Shown: positions 1 through 8,790, counted from the stretch's first letter. The stretch is DNA of 64,000 nt from Micromonospora sonchi (GCF_014646235.1 NZ_BMNB01000008.1:1-64000); one strand, 5' to 3'. Translations and numbers: made by a program. The notes: generated by a model from the sequence alone, not told the origin.

Positions 1-475
1 GGTCGAGGGTGGTCACGTCGATGTCGGGCCAGGACCACACGAACCGCAGCGTGCCGGGAGTTTTCCCCAGAGACAGGTTGCCGTCGCGCAGGCGAAACGC
101 CGACCGAGTGTAGGAGGCGGACTGGCGTCCGTGTCTCGACTTATAGCGGGGATACCTCGCCCGCTACTGAAAGAACGCGGTCATGGCGGTGTGCTGGTGC
201 CGCAACGTCTGCTGCAACGGCACGGAGCTGACGTCGTTGAGGAACGCCAGTTCCGGCAGTTTCTTCGCCTCGGTGAGCGCCCGGTCCGTCTCCGCGTAGG
301 AGGTGGATTTGCATTCGGAGTGCCAGCGGCGATGCCGGGCGGCGAGAGTCCGATTCCAGACGACACGCACACACCCGAACGTGCGGTACAGCACCGCCGC
401 TTGTTCAGGCGTCGGGTAAGCCCGACACCGGTACGCCGCCCTCACACGACACATCTTACCAAAGGAGACGATCAT
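1..475 (-). pseudogene. tnpB: TnpB-like transposon nuclease, 5' part, interrupted by an in-frame stop
   Basis: The reading frame opens at the ATG at 475 and gives the typical N-terminus of actinobacterial IS200/IS605 (IS1341-group) TnpB: YRCRAYPTPEQAAVL, FGCVRVVWNRTLAARHRRW, then LPELAFLNDVSSVPLQQTLRHQ. An amber codon at 166-164 follows MTAFFQ. Beyond it the same frame continues without shift (RARYPRYKSRHGRQSASYTR, then LSLGKTPGTLRFVWSWPDID) to the window edge, so this is a nonsense mutation rather than a frameshift. The RuvC catalytic part lies outside the window. TnpB proteins are RNA-guided nucleases of transposons. This copy would give only a short fragment if the stop is real. No TnpA is visible in the window. 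Confidence 0.8.
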
Positions 476-503
476 GGCTGACAGGAAGTGGGCCGCCATT
501 CCT

Positions 504-523
504 CCCCGCCCTGAACGGCGGGG
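504..523. repeat. Palindromic hairpin of an IS200/IS605-type element
   Basis: CCCCGCC and GGCGGGG form a 7-bp perfect stem around CTGAAC. The hairpin lies about 30 bp upstream of the tnpB start and about 20 bp before the start codon of the next plus-strand gene. Subterminal hairpins flanked by short G/C runs are usual at the ends of IS200/IS605-family elements, so this probably marks one end. The exact boundary cannot be fixed from one copy. Confidence 0.5.
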
Positions 524-541
524 CATCCTGGTGGCACTACG

Positions 542-1405
542 GTGACCAGCGAAACGGGCAACGGAGCACAGGTACGGACCGGAGTCGTCTCGCTGACCAC
601 CGACTACGGACTCGCCGACGGTTTCGTGGCGGCCTGCCACGGGGTGATCGCCCGGATCGCGCCGGCGGTGCGGGTGCTCGACGTGACCCACCTGGTGCCC
701 CCCGGTGACGTACGCCGTGGCGCGGCGGTGCTCGCACAGACGGTGCCGCACCTGCCGACGGGGGTGCACGTGGCGGTGGTCGACCCAGGCGTGGGCACGA
801 CCCGCCGGGGCATCGCGCTGGCCACGCCCGACGGCATCCTGGTGGGCCCGGACAACGGCCTGCTGCTCGACGCCGCCGACGCCCTCGGCGGGGTGACCGC
901 CGCGGTGGAGTTGACCAACCCGCGGTGGCAGGCCCCTCGGGTGTCGGCCACCTTCCACGGCCGGGACGTCTTCGCGCCGGTGGCGGCCTGGCTGGCTACC
1001 GGCGCGCCGCTGGGCGGGGCCGGCCCGGCGGTCGACCCGGCGATGCTGGTCCGGCTGCCCGAGCCGGTCGTCGAGCCGAGGCCGGGCGGGTTCACCGCCG
1101 AGGTGCTGACGGTGGACCACTTCGGCAACGTCCAACTGGCCGCCCCGGCCGCTCTCCTGGCGCCCCTGCCGGCGCGGGTGCGGGTGAGTCCGGCCAGGAA
1201 CCGCGACGCGATCGAGGCCGTGCACGGCCGCACCTTCGGGGACGCACCGGTGGGCACGCTGGTGGCGCACGCCGATTCGGCCGAGCGGGTCGCGCTCTCG
1301 GTCAACGGCGGCCGGGCCGTCGACCTGCTCGCCGCCCGCCCCGGTAGGCTGTTGCGGGTCGAGGAGATCTCAACTACTGATCCGGCCTTCGGGCCATCCG
1401 CTTAA
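542..1405 (+). CDS. SAM hydroxide adenosyltransferase (DUF62 family)
   Basis: This 287-aa protein belongs to the DUF62/SAM hydrolase family, which splits S-adenosylmethionine with water to adenosine and methionine. Diagnostic features are SLTTDYGLADGFV (residues 17-29), DPGVGTTR (81-88), GPDNGLLL and the FHGRDVFAPVAAWL segment. Asp81, Arg88 and His139 match the Asp-Arg-His set used by the hydrolases. The extra loop of about 20 residues found in the related fluorinase and chlorinase is absent after PDNGLL, so a halogenase role is unlikely. The GTG at 542 is the only start before an upstream in-frame stop. It lies directly beside the TnpB hairpin and has no clear Shine-Dalgarno sequence, so the native leader may have been replaced. 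Confidence 0.88.
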   Translation: MTSETGNGAQVRTGVVSLTTDYGLADGFVAACHGVIARIAPAVRVLDVTHLVPPGDVRRGAAVLAQTVPHLPTGVHVAVVDPGVGTTRRGIALATPDGILVGPDNGLLLDAADALGGVTAAVELTNPRWQAPRVSATFHGRDVFAPVAAWLATGAPLGGAGPAVDPAMLVRLPEPVVEPRPGGFTAEVLTVDHFGNVQLAAPAALLAPLPARVRVSPARNRDAIEAVHGRTFGDAPVGTLVAHADSAERVALSVNGGRAVDLLAARPGRLLRVEEISTTDPAFGPSA

Positions 1406-1431
1406 AAAGTCCACTATGGAAAGCTGTCGGC

Positions 1432-1674
1432 GTGGATGATCGCTGGGTACCCGCTGTCTGCCCCTGCTGCGCGTCCCGGACCGGTGGGGGCACCTGTCCC
1501 GTCTGCTTCTGGACCGACGACGGCCAGAGTGACGCCGACGCCGACGTCGTACGCGGCGGCGCCAACGGGGACCTGAGCCTCTCCCTCGCCCGCCTCAACT
1601 TCGCCGTGTACGGCGCCTGCCACCCCCGTTACCAGGACCTGGTCCGCTCGCCGCGCCCCGAGGAACTGCCCTGA
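1432..1674 (+). CDS. CPCC-family cysteine-rich protein
   Basis: This small 80-aa protein has VCPCCASRTGGGTCPVCFWTDD near its N-terminus, the signature of the CPCC domain family: two CxxC-type pairs likely to bind zinc, followed by an acidic DDGQSDADAD stretch. The C-terminal part (LSLARLNFAVYGACHPRY) matches the usual ending of these proteins, whose role is unknown. The start is the GTG at 1432. It sits between the SAM hydrolase gene and the Nei2-type glycosylase gene on the same strand with 20-30 bp gaps, but the latter appears to have its own promoter, so an operon is not certain. Confidence 0.75.
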   Translation: MDDRWVPAVCPCCASRTGGGTCPVCFWTDDGQSDADADVVRGGANGDLSLSLARLNFAVYGACHPRYQDLVRSPRPEELP

Positions 1675-1683
1675 CGGCTGAGC

Positions 1684-1689
1684 GATAAT
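1684..1689 (+). promoter_or_regulatory. -10 element GATAAT of a leaderless promoter for the Nei2-type gene
   Basis: GATAAT ends 6 bp before the GTG start codon at 1696. Transcription starting at the usual distance from a -10 box would begin at or next to the start codon, as in leaderless actinobacterial mRNAs. There is no Shine-Dalgarno sequence. Confidence 0.5.
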
Positions 1690-1695
1690 GGCGAG

Positions 1696-2484
1696 GTGCC
1701 CGAAGGCGACACCGTCTGGAACACCGCCCGCGCGCTGGAGCGCGCGCTGGCCAGGGCCCGGCTGACCGGTAGCGACTTCCGGGTGCCCCGGCTGGCCACC
1801 ACCGACCTCACCGGCTGGACGGTGCTCGGATGCGCCAGCCGGGGCAAGCACCTGCTACTGCGGCTGGAGGCCCCCGACCCCGCCCGGTGGACGCTGCACT
1901 CGCACCTGCGCATGGACGGCACCTGGCGGACGTACGCCCCCGGGGAACGCTGGGCGGCCAGGCCGGCACACCTGATCCGGGCGGTGCTGCGCGCACCGGC
2001 CGCCACCGCCGTCGGCTACCACCTGCACGACCTGGCCCTGGTGCCGACCGCCGAGGAGGACCGCCTCGTCGGGCACCTCGGTCCCGACCTGCTCGGCCCC
2101 GACTGGGACCCGGACGAGGCGGTACGCCGGCTGGCCGCCCACCCGGACGAGAGCATCGCAGTGGCGCTGCTGGACCAGCGCAACCTGGCCGGGGTCGGCA
2201 ATATCTACAAGTGCGAGGCGCTGTACCTGCACGGGATCCACCCCTGGACGCGAGTCCGCGACGTACCCGACCTCGCCGGCCTGGTCGCCCTGATGCAGAG
2301 GTTGCTCGCCGCCAACCGCGGCCGGTGGACGCAGAGCAGCACCCGTTCGCTGCGCCGAGGTCAGACCAGCTACGTGTACGGACGCCGGGCAGCGCCCTGC
2401 CGCCGCTGCGGCACCGCCATCCGGAAAGAGGAGTTGGGCGAGCGGGTCACCTACTGGTGCCCCCGCTGCCAGCCCGCCCCCTGA
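1696..2484 (+). CDS. nei2: Fpg/Nei family DNA glycosylase (Nei2-like endonuclease VIII)
   Basis: The 262-aa product begins MPEGDTVWNTARAL, the N-terminus of Nei-type base-excision glycosylases. Pro2 becomes the catalytic N-terminal amine after Met removal and Glu3 is the general acid. A lysine in RGKHLLLRL fits the conserved beta-hairpin lysine. The H2TH region is seen around LLDQRNLAGVGNIYKCEALY. The C-terminus carries a four-cysteine zinc finger, CRRCGTAIRKEELG through YWCPRCQ. PEGDTVW is typical of mycobacterial Nei2 (oxidised pyrimidines) rather than MutM/Fpg (PELPEVE). The protein should act on the nucleoid in oxidative DNA damage repair. The start is the GTG at 1696, supported by the leaderless -10 box just upstream. 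Confidence 0.88.
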   Translation: MPEGDTVWNTARALERALARARLTGSDFRVPRLATTDLTGWTVLGCASRGKHLLLRLEAPDPARWTLHSHLRMDGTWRTYAPGERWAARPAHLIRAVLRAPAATAVGYHLHDLALVPTAEEDRLVGHLGPDLLGPDWDPDEAVRRLAAHPDESIAVALLDQRNLAGVGNIYKCEALYLHGIHPWTRVRDVPDLAGLVALMQRLLAANRGRWTQSSTRSLRRGQTSYVYGRRAAPCRRCGTAIRKEELGERVTYWCPRCQPAP

Positions 2485-2721
2485 CGAGACCCGCCACCAC
2501 CGGCCGGGTCAGCTCAGCAGGTGGGGCGAACCGGAGCGATCCGGCATCGCCGGGGTGGCGTGCGGGACACGCCGGAGAGCGGCAGATTGGCACGATTGGG
2601 CACTTCCTAACCGGGCCTTCAGGTCGCATGCTGCGATTGGGTGCTCACGGATCGTCAACACCGCGCGCCCGGGCCTGCCCCGACGTAGTGGCAGCCGCCG
2701 CGCCCGATCCCCGGGAGAGCC

Positions 2722-5700
2722 ATGGCCGTTTTTCGCAGACTCCGCTCGACCTGGATGGTCCGCGCCGACGATGCCGGCAGCGCCGGCAGCGCCGATCCGC
2801 AGGATCCGTCCATGGCCGTCCCCGCCGCGCGCACCGGCTCCGGCGCCGCAGGCAGCACCGAAACCGGCACCGCACCAGCGCCAGACCCGACACGGGCAGC
2901 CGCCAGTCTGGATCCGGCGGCCGCGCCGCGGTGCCTCGGTCCGGTGCCGAACCACGCGTACAGTCCGCTGCCGCTGGTCGATGACGCCGGTCAGCCGGTG
3001 GCCGGCACCGGACTGCGCAAGTTCGTCGACCCGCTGCCCGGCCTCGGCACACCGCAGGACGCACCGCCCGGCGCGCACCTGCCGGTGGCGACGCCCGACA
3101 CGATCAGCTATCCGGGCTGCGACTACTACGAGATCGGCCTCCAGGAGTACGCCCAGCGCCTGCACCGGGACCTGCCGGCCACCCGGCTGCGCGGCTACCG
3201 ACAGCTCAACCTGGGCACCGACGCCGACGGACACAACACCGTCGCCCCGCCGCCGCGGCCCTGGCACCTCGGCCCGGTCGTGCTGGCCCGTCGGGGGCGA
3301 CCGGTGCGGATCAAGTTCATCAACCAACTGCCCGCCGGGCCGGCCGGCGACCTCTTCCTGCCGGTCGACCCGACCGTTCCCGGTGCCGGGGCGGGTCCGC
3401 TCGACGGGCCGGCGCCGTACCCGCAGAACCGGGCGGTGCTGCACCTCTGCGGCGCGTCGACCGGCTGGACCAGCGCCGGCAACCCCTGGCAGTGGATCAC
3501 CCCGGCGGGCGAGATCACCCCGTACCCGACCGGCACCGGACTGGCCCACGTGCCCGACATGGCCCAGCCGGGTCGGGGCGCCACCACGCTCTACTACCCG
3601 AACGAGCAGAGCGGTCGACTGCTCTGGTTCCACGACAACACGGTCGGGCTGTCCCGGCTGACCGGCTACTCCGGGCAGGTCGCGCTCTATCTGCTGACCG
3701 ACGAGGCGCAGGAGGAACTGATCGCCGACGGGGTGCTGCCCGCCGAGCAACTTCCCCTGGTCTTCGAGGACAAGACCTTCGTACCGGACGACGACCAACT
3801 CGCCACCCAGGACCCGACCTGGGACCGGGACCGCTGGGGGGCTCGGGGCAGCCTCTGGCACCCACACGTCTACCAGCCCCGGCAGCACCCGTACCGGCCG
3901 GACGGGACCAACCCGACCGGCCGGTGGGACTACGGCCCGTGGTCGCGTACCGCGGTGCCGGCCGCACCGGACGCGCCCGCCGCGCCGGTGCCCAACCCAC
4001 GCCACGACCCGGTCACCGACCCGGACGAGCCGCCGGAGATCCCCGATGTGCCGCACCCGAGCGCGGTGCCCGCAGCGTACGGAGACACCGTGCTGGTCAA
4101 CGGCGTCGCGTACCCGTATCTGGAGGTCGAGCCCCGGCTGTACCGGTGGCGGATCCTCAACGCCTGCACCGATCGTTGGCTGAATCTCCAGCTGTACCTG
4201 GCCGGCTCGGACGGGCCGATGTGGACGCCGGACGGGGTGCTGGCCGACCCGGCCGCCGGTGAGGTGCCGCTGGTCGACGCCGTACCCGCCACCGACCGGC
4301 CGGCGGACTGGCCCACCGACGGCCGGCCCGGCGGGGTGCCGGATCCGCGCGCCGCCGGGCCCGCGCTGATCCGGATCGGCAACGAGTGCGGCCTGCTTCC
4401 GGCGCCCGAGGTGGTCCCCAACCAGCCGATCGGATTCCGGTACGACCGGCGCGATCCGACCGTGCTCAACGTGGCTCACCACGCGCTGCTGCTGGCCCCC
4501 GGCGAGCGGGCCGACGTGCTGGTGGACCTCGCCACGGTCGCGCCGGGCAGCACGCTGATCCTGTACAACGACTGCCCCGTCCCGCTGCCCTGCTTCGATC
4601 CCCGCTACGACCTGCACACCGGCGGGCCGGACCACACGGCCGAGGGCGGCCCGCCCCCGACCCGCCCCGGGTACGGCCCGAACACCCGGACCCTGCTGCA
4701 GCTGCGGGTGGCCGGCCGTCCCGCACCGGCGTACGACCTCGACCGGCTGCGGCAACGGCTGCCCGGCGCGTACGCGACCAGCCAACGTCCCCCGGTCGTG
4801 CCGCAACCGGCCTACGATCCCTGCTTCGGCACCGTCACCACCGGTCCGGTCCGGGTGTCGGTGCACGCCACCGAGGTGGAGTTCATTCCGGCCGGCGCCG
4901 CCGCCCCGGTGGCCCTGCCGCTGGCGGTCAAGGCCGTAGGGCAGGTCTTCGAGCCCGACCACGGCCGGTTCACCGGCCGCCTCGGCGTGACGCACCCGCA
5001 CGCCGGGCCGCTGGCCGAGGCGATGCTGCCGCTCGGCCCGAACGATCCGGCCACCGAACTGCTGCGCGTCGGCGACCCGGCGGTACCGGTCGGCGCGCCC
5101 GGCGACGGCAGCCAGCTCTGGCGGGTCCGTGGGACCGGCCGGCAGAGCCATCCGGTGCGGTTCGAGGGGCTCGACGTGCAGGTGGTCGGCCGGGTCGGCG
5201 ACGACGGCAGGATCCGACCGCCGCAGCCCGGCGAACTCGGCTGGAAGCAGATCGTGCGGGTCGACCCGGGCGAGGACGTGGTGCTGGCGCTCCGACCGGA
5301 GGCGCCACCCCTACCGTTCAAGATCAGCGACAGCGTACGGCTGCTCGACCCGACCCGGCCGGCCGCCGCACCCACCGGCTCCGCCAGGATCAGTCCGCTC
5401 GACGGTCAGCCCGCGTCGGTGGTCAACCAGCTGGTCAACCTGGGCTGGGAATACCACTGGTCGAGCGCCGCCGGCGGGCACCGCGACCAGGGCATGACCC
5501 GGCCCCTGGTGGTACGCGTCTCCCCCCGGGCACCGACCGGGCTGACCGCCACCCCCGCGCCCGGCTCGGCGACGGTGCTGCCGGCGATCGCCCTGACGTG
5601 GACCGGCAACGGCAGCCTTCCGGCCGCCACCAGCCACCGGCTGCACAGGGCCACCGACGCGGCCTTCAGCACCGGCCTGACCGAGATCACCGTGGCGGCC

Positions 5701-6396
5701 ACGGCGACCCGGCACACCGATGCCAGCGTCATCCCCGGGGTGACGTACCACTACCGGATCCGGGCGGAAAACGCGGCGAGCTGCTCCGCCTGGTCGAACA
5801 GCGTTCCGGCGGCGGTGCGGCTCGCCGCGCCGACCGGGCTGACCGCGACCCTGGCGCCCGCCGCCCCACTGCGGGTCGCGCTGCGCTGGACGAACCGCTC
5901 CTTCGCCACCGGCGTCGACGTGCAGCGGGCCACCAACCCGACCTTCACCAGCGGGCCGGGCACCACCGCCATCGGCGTCGGCGACCACCACCTGGACACC
6001 GCGCTCGCCCCCGACACCACGTACTACTACCGGATACGCACCACCTACCTCGGTGCGGCCTCACCCTGGTCGACGGTGGCCCGGATGACCACCCCACCGG
6101 CGCCGGGCATCCCGACGGGGGTGAGCGTTGCCACCAGCGCGCCGGGCCCCGACACCGCGACGGTCGTGTTGGGCTGGGCGGCGAGCACGCCCACCGGCCC
6201 GGGTTCGGGGTTCGTCGTGGAACGGGCCCGGGATTCCCGCTTCACCCGGGAGGTGGCCACCTTCACGGTCACCGGCCGGGGCTTCACCAACACCGGCCTG
6301 GTCCGGGGCGTCACCTACCACTACCGGATCCGCTCGTTCAACCTGGTCGGCAGCTCCCCGTTCACCAGCCCGGTCCCGGTCACCACCCCGGACTGA
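2722..6396 (+). CDS. Multicopper-oxidase-like cupredoxin protein lacking copper ligands, with three fibronectin III domains
   Basis: At 1224 aa this is the longest protein in the window. Residues about 180-930 follow a CotA-type three-cupredoxin layout: YYPNEQSGRLLWFHDNTVGLSRL (292-314), SGQVALYLLTDEAQEEL, and a late segment ending GMTRPLVVRV. All four copper motifs are degraded. HLHG is HLC (241-243), WYHDH is FHDN (304-306), HPIHLHL is HPVRFEG (from 810), and the final HCH around the type-1 Cys is replaced by HWS (from 912). Oxidase activity is therefore unlikely, and a binding or structural role is inferred. Residues about 935-1224 hold three fibronectin III repeats, each with a TYHYRIR or TYYYRIR strand. 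I see no signal peptide in the Ala/Pro-rich N-terminus although the family is usually exported. The start is the ATG at 2722. Confidence 0.75.
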   Translation: MAVFRRLRSTWMVRADDAGSAGSADPQDPSMAVPAARTGSGAAGSTETGTAPAPDPTRAAASLDPAAAPRCLGPVPNHAYSPLPLVDDAGQPVAGTGLRKFVDPLPGLGTPQDAPPGAHLPVATPDTISYPGCDYYEIGLQEYAQRLHRDLPATRLRGYRQLNLGTDADGHNTVAPPPRPWHLGPVVLARRGRPVRIKFINQLPAGPAGDLFLPVDPTVPGAGAGPLDGPAPYPQNRAVLHLCGASTGWTSAGNPWQWITPAGEITPYPTGTGLAHVPDMAQPGRGATTLYYPNEQSGRLLWFHDNTVGLSRLTGYSGQVALYLLTDEAQEELIADGVLPAEQLPLVFEDKTFVPDDDQLATQDPTWDRDRWGARGSLWHPHVYQPRQHPYRPDGTNPTGRWDYGPWSRTAVPAAPDAPAAPVPNPRHDPVTDPDEPPEIPDVPHPSAVPAAYGDTVLVNGVAYPYLEVEPRLYRWRILNACTDRWLNLQLYLAGSDGPMWTPDGVLADPAAGEVPLVDAVPATDRPADWPTDGRPGGVPDPRAAGPALIRIGNECGLLPAPEVVPNQPIGFRYDRRDPTVLNVAHHALLLAPGERADVLVDLATVAPGSTLILYNDCPVPLPCFDPRYDLHTGGPDHTAEGGPPPTRPGYGPNTRTLLQLRVAGRPAPAYDLDRLRQRLPGAYATSQRPPVVPQPAYDPCFGTVTTGPVRVSVHATEVEFIPAGAAAPVALPLAVKAVGQVFEPDHGRFTGRLGVTHPHAGPLAEAMLPLGPNDPATELLRVGDPAVPVGAPGDGSQLWRVRGTGRQSHPVRFEGLDVQVVGRVGDDGRIRPPQPGELGWKQIVRVDPGEDVVLALRPEAPPLPFKISDSVRLLDPTRPAAAPTGSARISPLDGQPASVVNQLVNLGWEYHWSSAAGGHRDQGMTRPLVVRVSPRAPTGLTATPAPGSATVLPAIALTWTGNGSLPAATSHRLHRATDAAFSTGLTEITVAATATRHTDASVIPGVTYHYRIRAENAASCSAWSNSVPAAVRLAAPTGLTATLAPAAPLRVALRWTNRSFATGVDVQRATNPTFTSGPGTTAIGVGDHHLDTALAPDTTYYYRIRTTYLGAASPWSTVARMTTPPAPGIPTGVSVATSAPGPDTATVVLGWAASTPTGPGSGFVVERARDSRFTREVATFTVTGRGFTNTGLVRGVTYHYRIRSFNLVGSSPFTSPVPVTTPD

Positions 6397-6426
6397 GCAC
6401 ACTCCGCCCCGGAAATGCCCTGAAGA

Positions 6427-6446
6427 CCCCTCTTGATCAACAGGGG
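6427..6446. terminator. Possible bidirectional terminator hairpin
   Basis: CCCCT and AGGGG arms enclose TTGATCAA, itself palindromic, giving a stem with one mismatch. It sits between the converging MCO-like gene and pspM. There is no T tract, as is common in high-GC actinomycetes. Confidence 0.4.
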
Positions 6447-6458
6447 CAGGGGAGGCAG

Positions 6459-7235
6459 TCAGGGGGTGGCGGGGCGGTTGCCGGCGCGGAGTTCGGACAG
6501 GGCCGAGGCGAAGCCGTGCAGGAGGTCGGTGGCCTCCGTCAGCCGGGCGGCGGCGGGATGCTCGGTCTCCGGGCGGTACTCCTCGGCCAGGTAACCGGCG
6601 GCGGCCACCACCAGCCGCTCGTACGCGGTCACGCCGTCCTCCAACTGCCCGGTGAGCGCCTGATGCGCCTCGGCCAGGGGCGGCCGGGCATCGGCCGGGG
6701 CGAGGTCGACCGCGCGTTCCACGCTGGCGACGCGGTTGGCCAGGTCGCGCAGAGACTGCTCGGCCGCTGCGGCCTCGGCCACCGCCGGCTCGGCCAGGCC
6801 GGTCACCCGGCCCGCCATCGAGACCAGGGTCGAGGCGGCCCGGTCCAGCCGCTCCCACGGCCCGGCGGCGGTGGTGCCGCGCAGCGCGCTGCGGGAGCGA
6901 ACCCGGCGGACCTCGGCCACCACGCCGGCACCGGCGGGCAGGCGTTGCACGGCGGCGACCAGGCGGGCGCGGGAACGGGCGGCGGCCTGCACCGGGTCGA
7001 GGGCGGGCGGGGCGGGTCGGGCGGCCAGCGCGCGCAGGTCGCTCCAGCGCCAGGCGGCCAGCGCGGTGGTCGCGCCCGCAGCGGCGGCCCAGGCCGCGTC
7101 ACCCAGCCCGATCCCGGCGTACGGGGTCAGGATGGCCGTCGCGCCACCGAGCCCACCGGCCAGTACGCTCCACCGCCGGGCGGAGCGTCGCAACTTGCCC
7201 AACCGGCGGAAGTAGCGGGTGCGCTCGTCTGCCAC
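6459..7235 (-). CDS. pspM: Phage-shock envelope stress membrane protein PspM
   Basis: The 258-aa protein starts MADERTRYFRRLGKLRRSARRW, followed by a hydrophobic hairpin (about 23-64, two closely spaced membrane helices) and then a long Ala/Arg/Glu-rich helical cytoplasmic tail with SLRDLANRVASVERAVDL. This matches PspM (Rv2743c), the membrane partner in the actinobacterial Psp system that links ClgR and PspA to the envelope. It follows pspA by 23 bp on the same strand, as in mycobacteria. Conservation is moderate, so the call rests on both sequence style and the clgR-pspA-pspM order. Confidence 0.8.
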   Translation of the reverse strand: MADERTRYFRRLGKLRRSARRWSVLAGGLGGATAILTPYAGIGLGDAAWAAAAGATTALAAWRWSDLRALAARPAPPALDPVQAAARSRARLVAAVQRLPAGAGVVAEVRRVRSRSALRGTTAAGPWERLDRAASTLVSMAGRVTGLAEPAVAEAAAAEQSLRDLANRVASVERAVDLAPADARPPLAEAHQALTGQLEDGVTAYERLVVAAAGYLAEEYRPETEHPAAARLTEATDLLHGFASALSELRAGNRPATP

Positions 7236-7258
7236 CGTCGCCTCCTCGACCGTTGAGC

Positions 7259-8125
7259 TCAGCCGGCGGCGGTGGTGTCGCCGGTGCCGCGGTTGCGGCT
7301 CATGCTGGCCCGGATCTCGTCGAGCCGCGCCACGGCCGGGTCGTTGCTCGCCGCTGCCGGCTGGCCGCTGGCGGCGCCGCGTTCGGTGCCGGCGCCGAGC
7401 TGCTCGCCGGCCATGCTGGCCCGGATCTGATCCAGCCGGGCCGAGCCCGCCGTGTCCAGGGTCGCCTTCTGGATCTCCAGCATCCGGCCCTCGGCCGAGT
7501 TGCTGGCCAGCTCGGCCCGGCCCATGGCGTTGGCGTAGCGGCGTTCGATGCGGTCGCGGACCTCGTCCAGGCTGGGGGTGGTGCCCGGCGCGGTGAGCGC
7601 GGACATGGACTCCAGCGAGGCGGCCACGCTCTCCTGCATCTTGGCCTGCTCCAGCTGGCTGAGCAGCTTGGCGCGCTCGGCGAGCTTCTGCTGGAGGATC
7701 ATCGAGTTGTTCTCCACCGCGCGGCGCGCCTGCCCGGCGGCGGCGAGCGCCTGGTCGTGCAGAGTCTTCAGATCCTCCGCGGCCTGCTCGGTGGAGACCA
7801 GTTGGGTGGCCAGGGTCTGTGCGGACTGCTCGTAGCGGCCGGCCTCGGCCTCGTCACCCTTGGCCCGGGCCTGGTCGGCGAGGACCAGCGCCTGCCGAGC
7901 GTTGGCCTGCAACCGCTCGACGTCGGACATCTGACGGGAGAGCTTCATCTCCAGCTGACGCTGGTTGCCGATCACCGCCGCGGCCTGCTGGACAAGCGTC
8001 TGGTGCTGCCGGTGCGCCTCGTCGATGGCCTGCTGAAGCTGCACCTTGGGGTCGGCGTGCTCGTCGATCCGGGCGCCGAAGAGCGCCATCAGGTACTTCC
8101 AACCCTTGACGAACGGGTTCGCCAT
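7259..8125 (-). CDS. pspA: Phage shock protein A (PspA/IM30 family)
   Basis: This is a 288-aa coiled-coil protein beginning [37 protein letters not shown], the classic PspA N-terminal amphipathic helix. Long heptad-rich helices (about 30-220) and a low-complexity C-terminus follow. PspA-family proteins form ESCRT-III-like assemblies that stabilise stressed membranes, and in actinobacteria PspA also binds ClgR. A second copy of the motif LDxIRASM ([12 protein letters not shown] and [12 protein letters not shown]) near the C-terminus looks like an internal duplication. A GCGGAG ribosome-binding site precedes the ATG at 8125. Confidence 0.92.
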   Translation of the reverse strand: MANPFVKGWKYLMALFGARIDEHADPKVQLQQAIDEAHRQHQTLVQQAAAVIGNQRQLEMKLSRQMSDVERLQANARQALVLADQARAKGDEAEAGRYEQSAQTLATQLVSTEQAAEDLKTLHDQALAAAGQARRAVENNSMILQQKLAERAKLLSQLEQAKMQESVAASLESMSALTAPGTTPSLDEVRDRIERRYANAMGRAELASNSAEGRMLEIQKATLDTAGSARLDQIRASMAGEQLGAGTERGAASGQPAAASNDPAVARLDEIRASMSRNRGTGDTTAAG

Positions 8126-8304
8126 CTCCGCGATATCCCCTCAGTAACGTCGCTGCGCCTGTCCCACACCGGGTGGGCCAGGTCGGCCACCGGCGATGGT
8201 GGATACATCGTCCCAGCCGACCGCCAGCACAGCATCCGTACCGACGGGAGGGGACGTGCACGATCAACCCTACGCGGCGCGGGCCACCACGACCATCGGC
8301 CCTG

Positions 8305-8751
8305 TCAGGCGGCGCAGACCACGTCCCGGTCGGGGCGCACCCGGGTGCTGCGCAGGGTGGCCTTGAGCGGAGATTCCTGGCGCACGGAGACGGCGACGGT
8401 GCCGTCCGAGCTGACCTGGCGCACCCCCCGGCCGGTGGACCTGGCCACCGGCGTCGCGGCGACCGGCGTCGACTCGGCCGGCTCGTTCTGCACCGGGACG
8501 AGTACGCCCGGCAGCTGCTCGGCGAGCGCGACGGTGTCGCTGACCTCGCGCAGCAGCTCGGACAGGCGGGCACCCAGCGCGTCGCAGATCGCGGCGAGCA
8601 GTTCGCTGGAAGCTTCCTTCTGGCCGCGCTCGATCTCGGACAGGTACCCCAGGCTGACGTTGGCGGCGGAAGATACCTCGCGCAGCGTGCGGTGCTGCCC
8701 CTGCCGGCGCGCCCGCAGTGCGTCACCGATCACCCGGCGTAGCAGGACCAT
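8305..8751 (-). CDS. clgR: ClgR-type XRE family transcriptional regulator
   Basis: The 148-aa protein has an N-terminal Cro/CI helix-turn-helix ([40 protein letters not shown], about 3-45) identical in layout to ClgR, which activates clp protease and psp genes. The ATG at 8751 is preceded by GGAGGTG. Longer upstream frames add only unconserved Arg/Pro/Gly sequence. The C-terminal end, [11 protein letters not shown], finishes in AA, fitting the known Clp-dependent turnover of ClgR. It lies 179 bp upstream of pspA, the gene it is expected to activate. Confidence 0.88.
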   Translation of the reverse strand: MVLLRRVIGDALRARRQGQHRTLREVSSAANVSLGYLSEIERGQKEASSELLAAICDALGARLSELLREVSDTVALAEQLPGVLVPVQNEPAESTPVAATPVARSTGRGVRQVSSDGTVAVSVRQESPLKATLRSTRVRPDRDVVCAA

Positions 8752-8773
8752 CGCACCTCCCCTGGGGGACACA

Positions 8774-8790
8774 GTTCGCCCGGCCTCGCG
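8774..8790. promoter_or_regulatory. Candidate ClgR box upstream of clgR
   Basis: GTTCGCCCGGCCTCGCG lies 23-39 bp upstream of the clgR start codon. It resembles the GTTCGC...GCG sites bound by ClgR in streptomycetes, but the spacing is not an exact match. It would allow autoregulation. Confidence 0.3.

Noticed and set aside
164..166. Amber suppression or recoding in tnpB
   Set aside because: No suppressor tRNA, stem-loop or other recoded genes support it; simple decay or sequencing error is enough.
542..1405. SAM-dependent chlorinase or fluorinase (SalL/FlA type), tempting in a relative of Salinispora
   Set aside because: The extra loop of the halogenases is missing and the Asp-Arg-His set of the hydrolases is present.
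2509..5151. 880-codon open frame on the minus strand opposite the MCO-like gene
   Set aside because: It is a GC-rich mirror frame with Arg/Gly/Ala-rich composition and no family motif; the plus-strand frame has clear cupredoxin and FnIII motifs.
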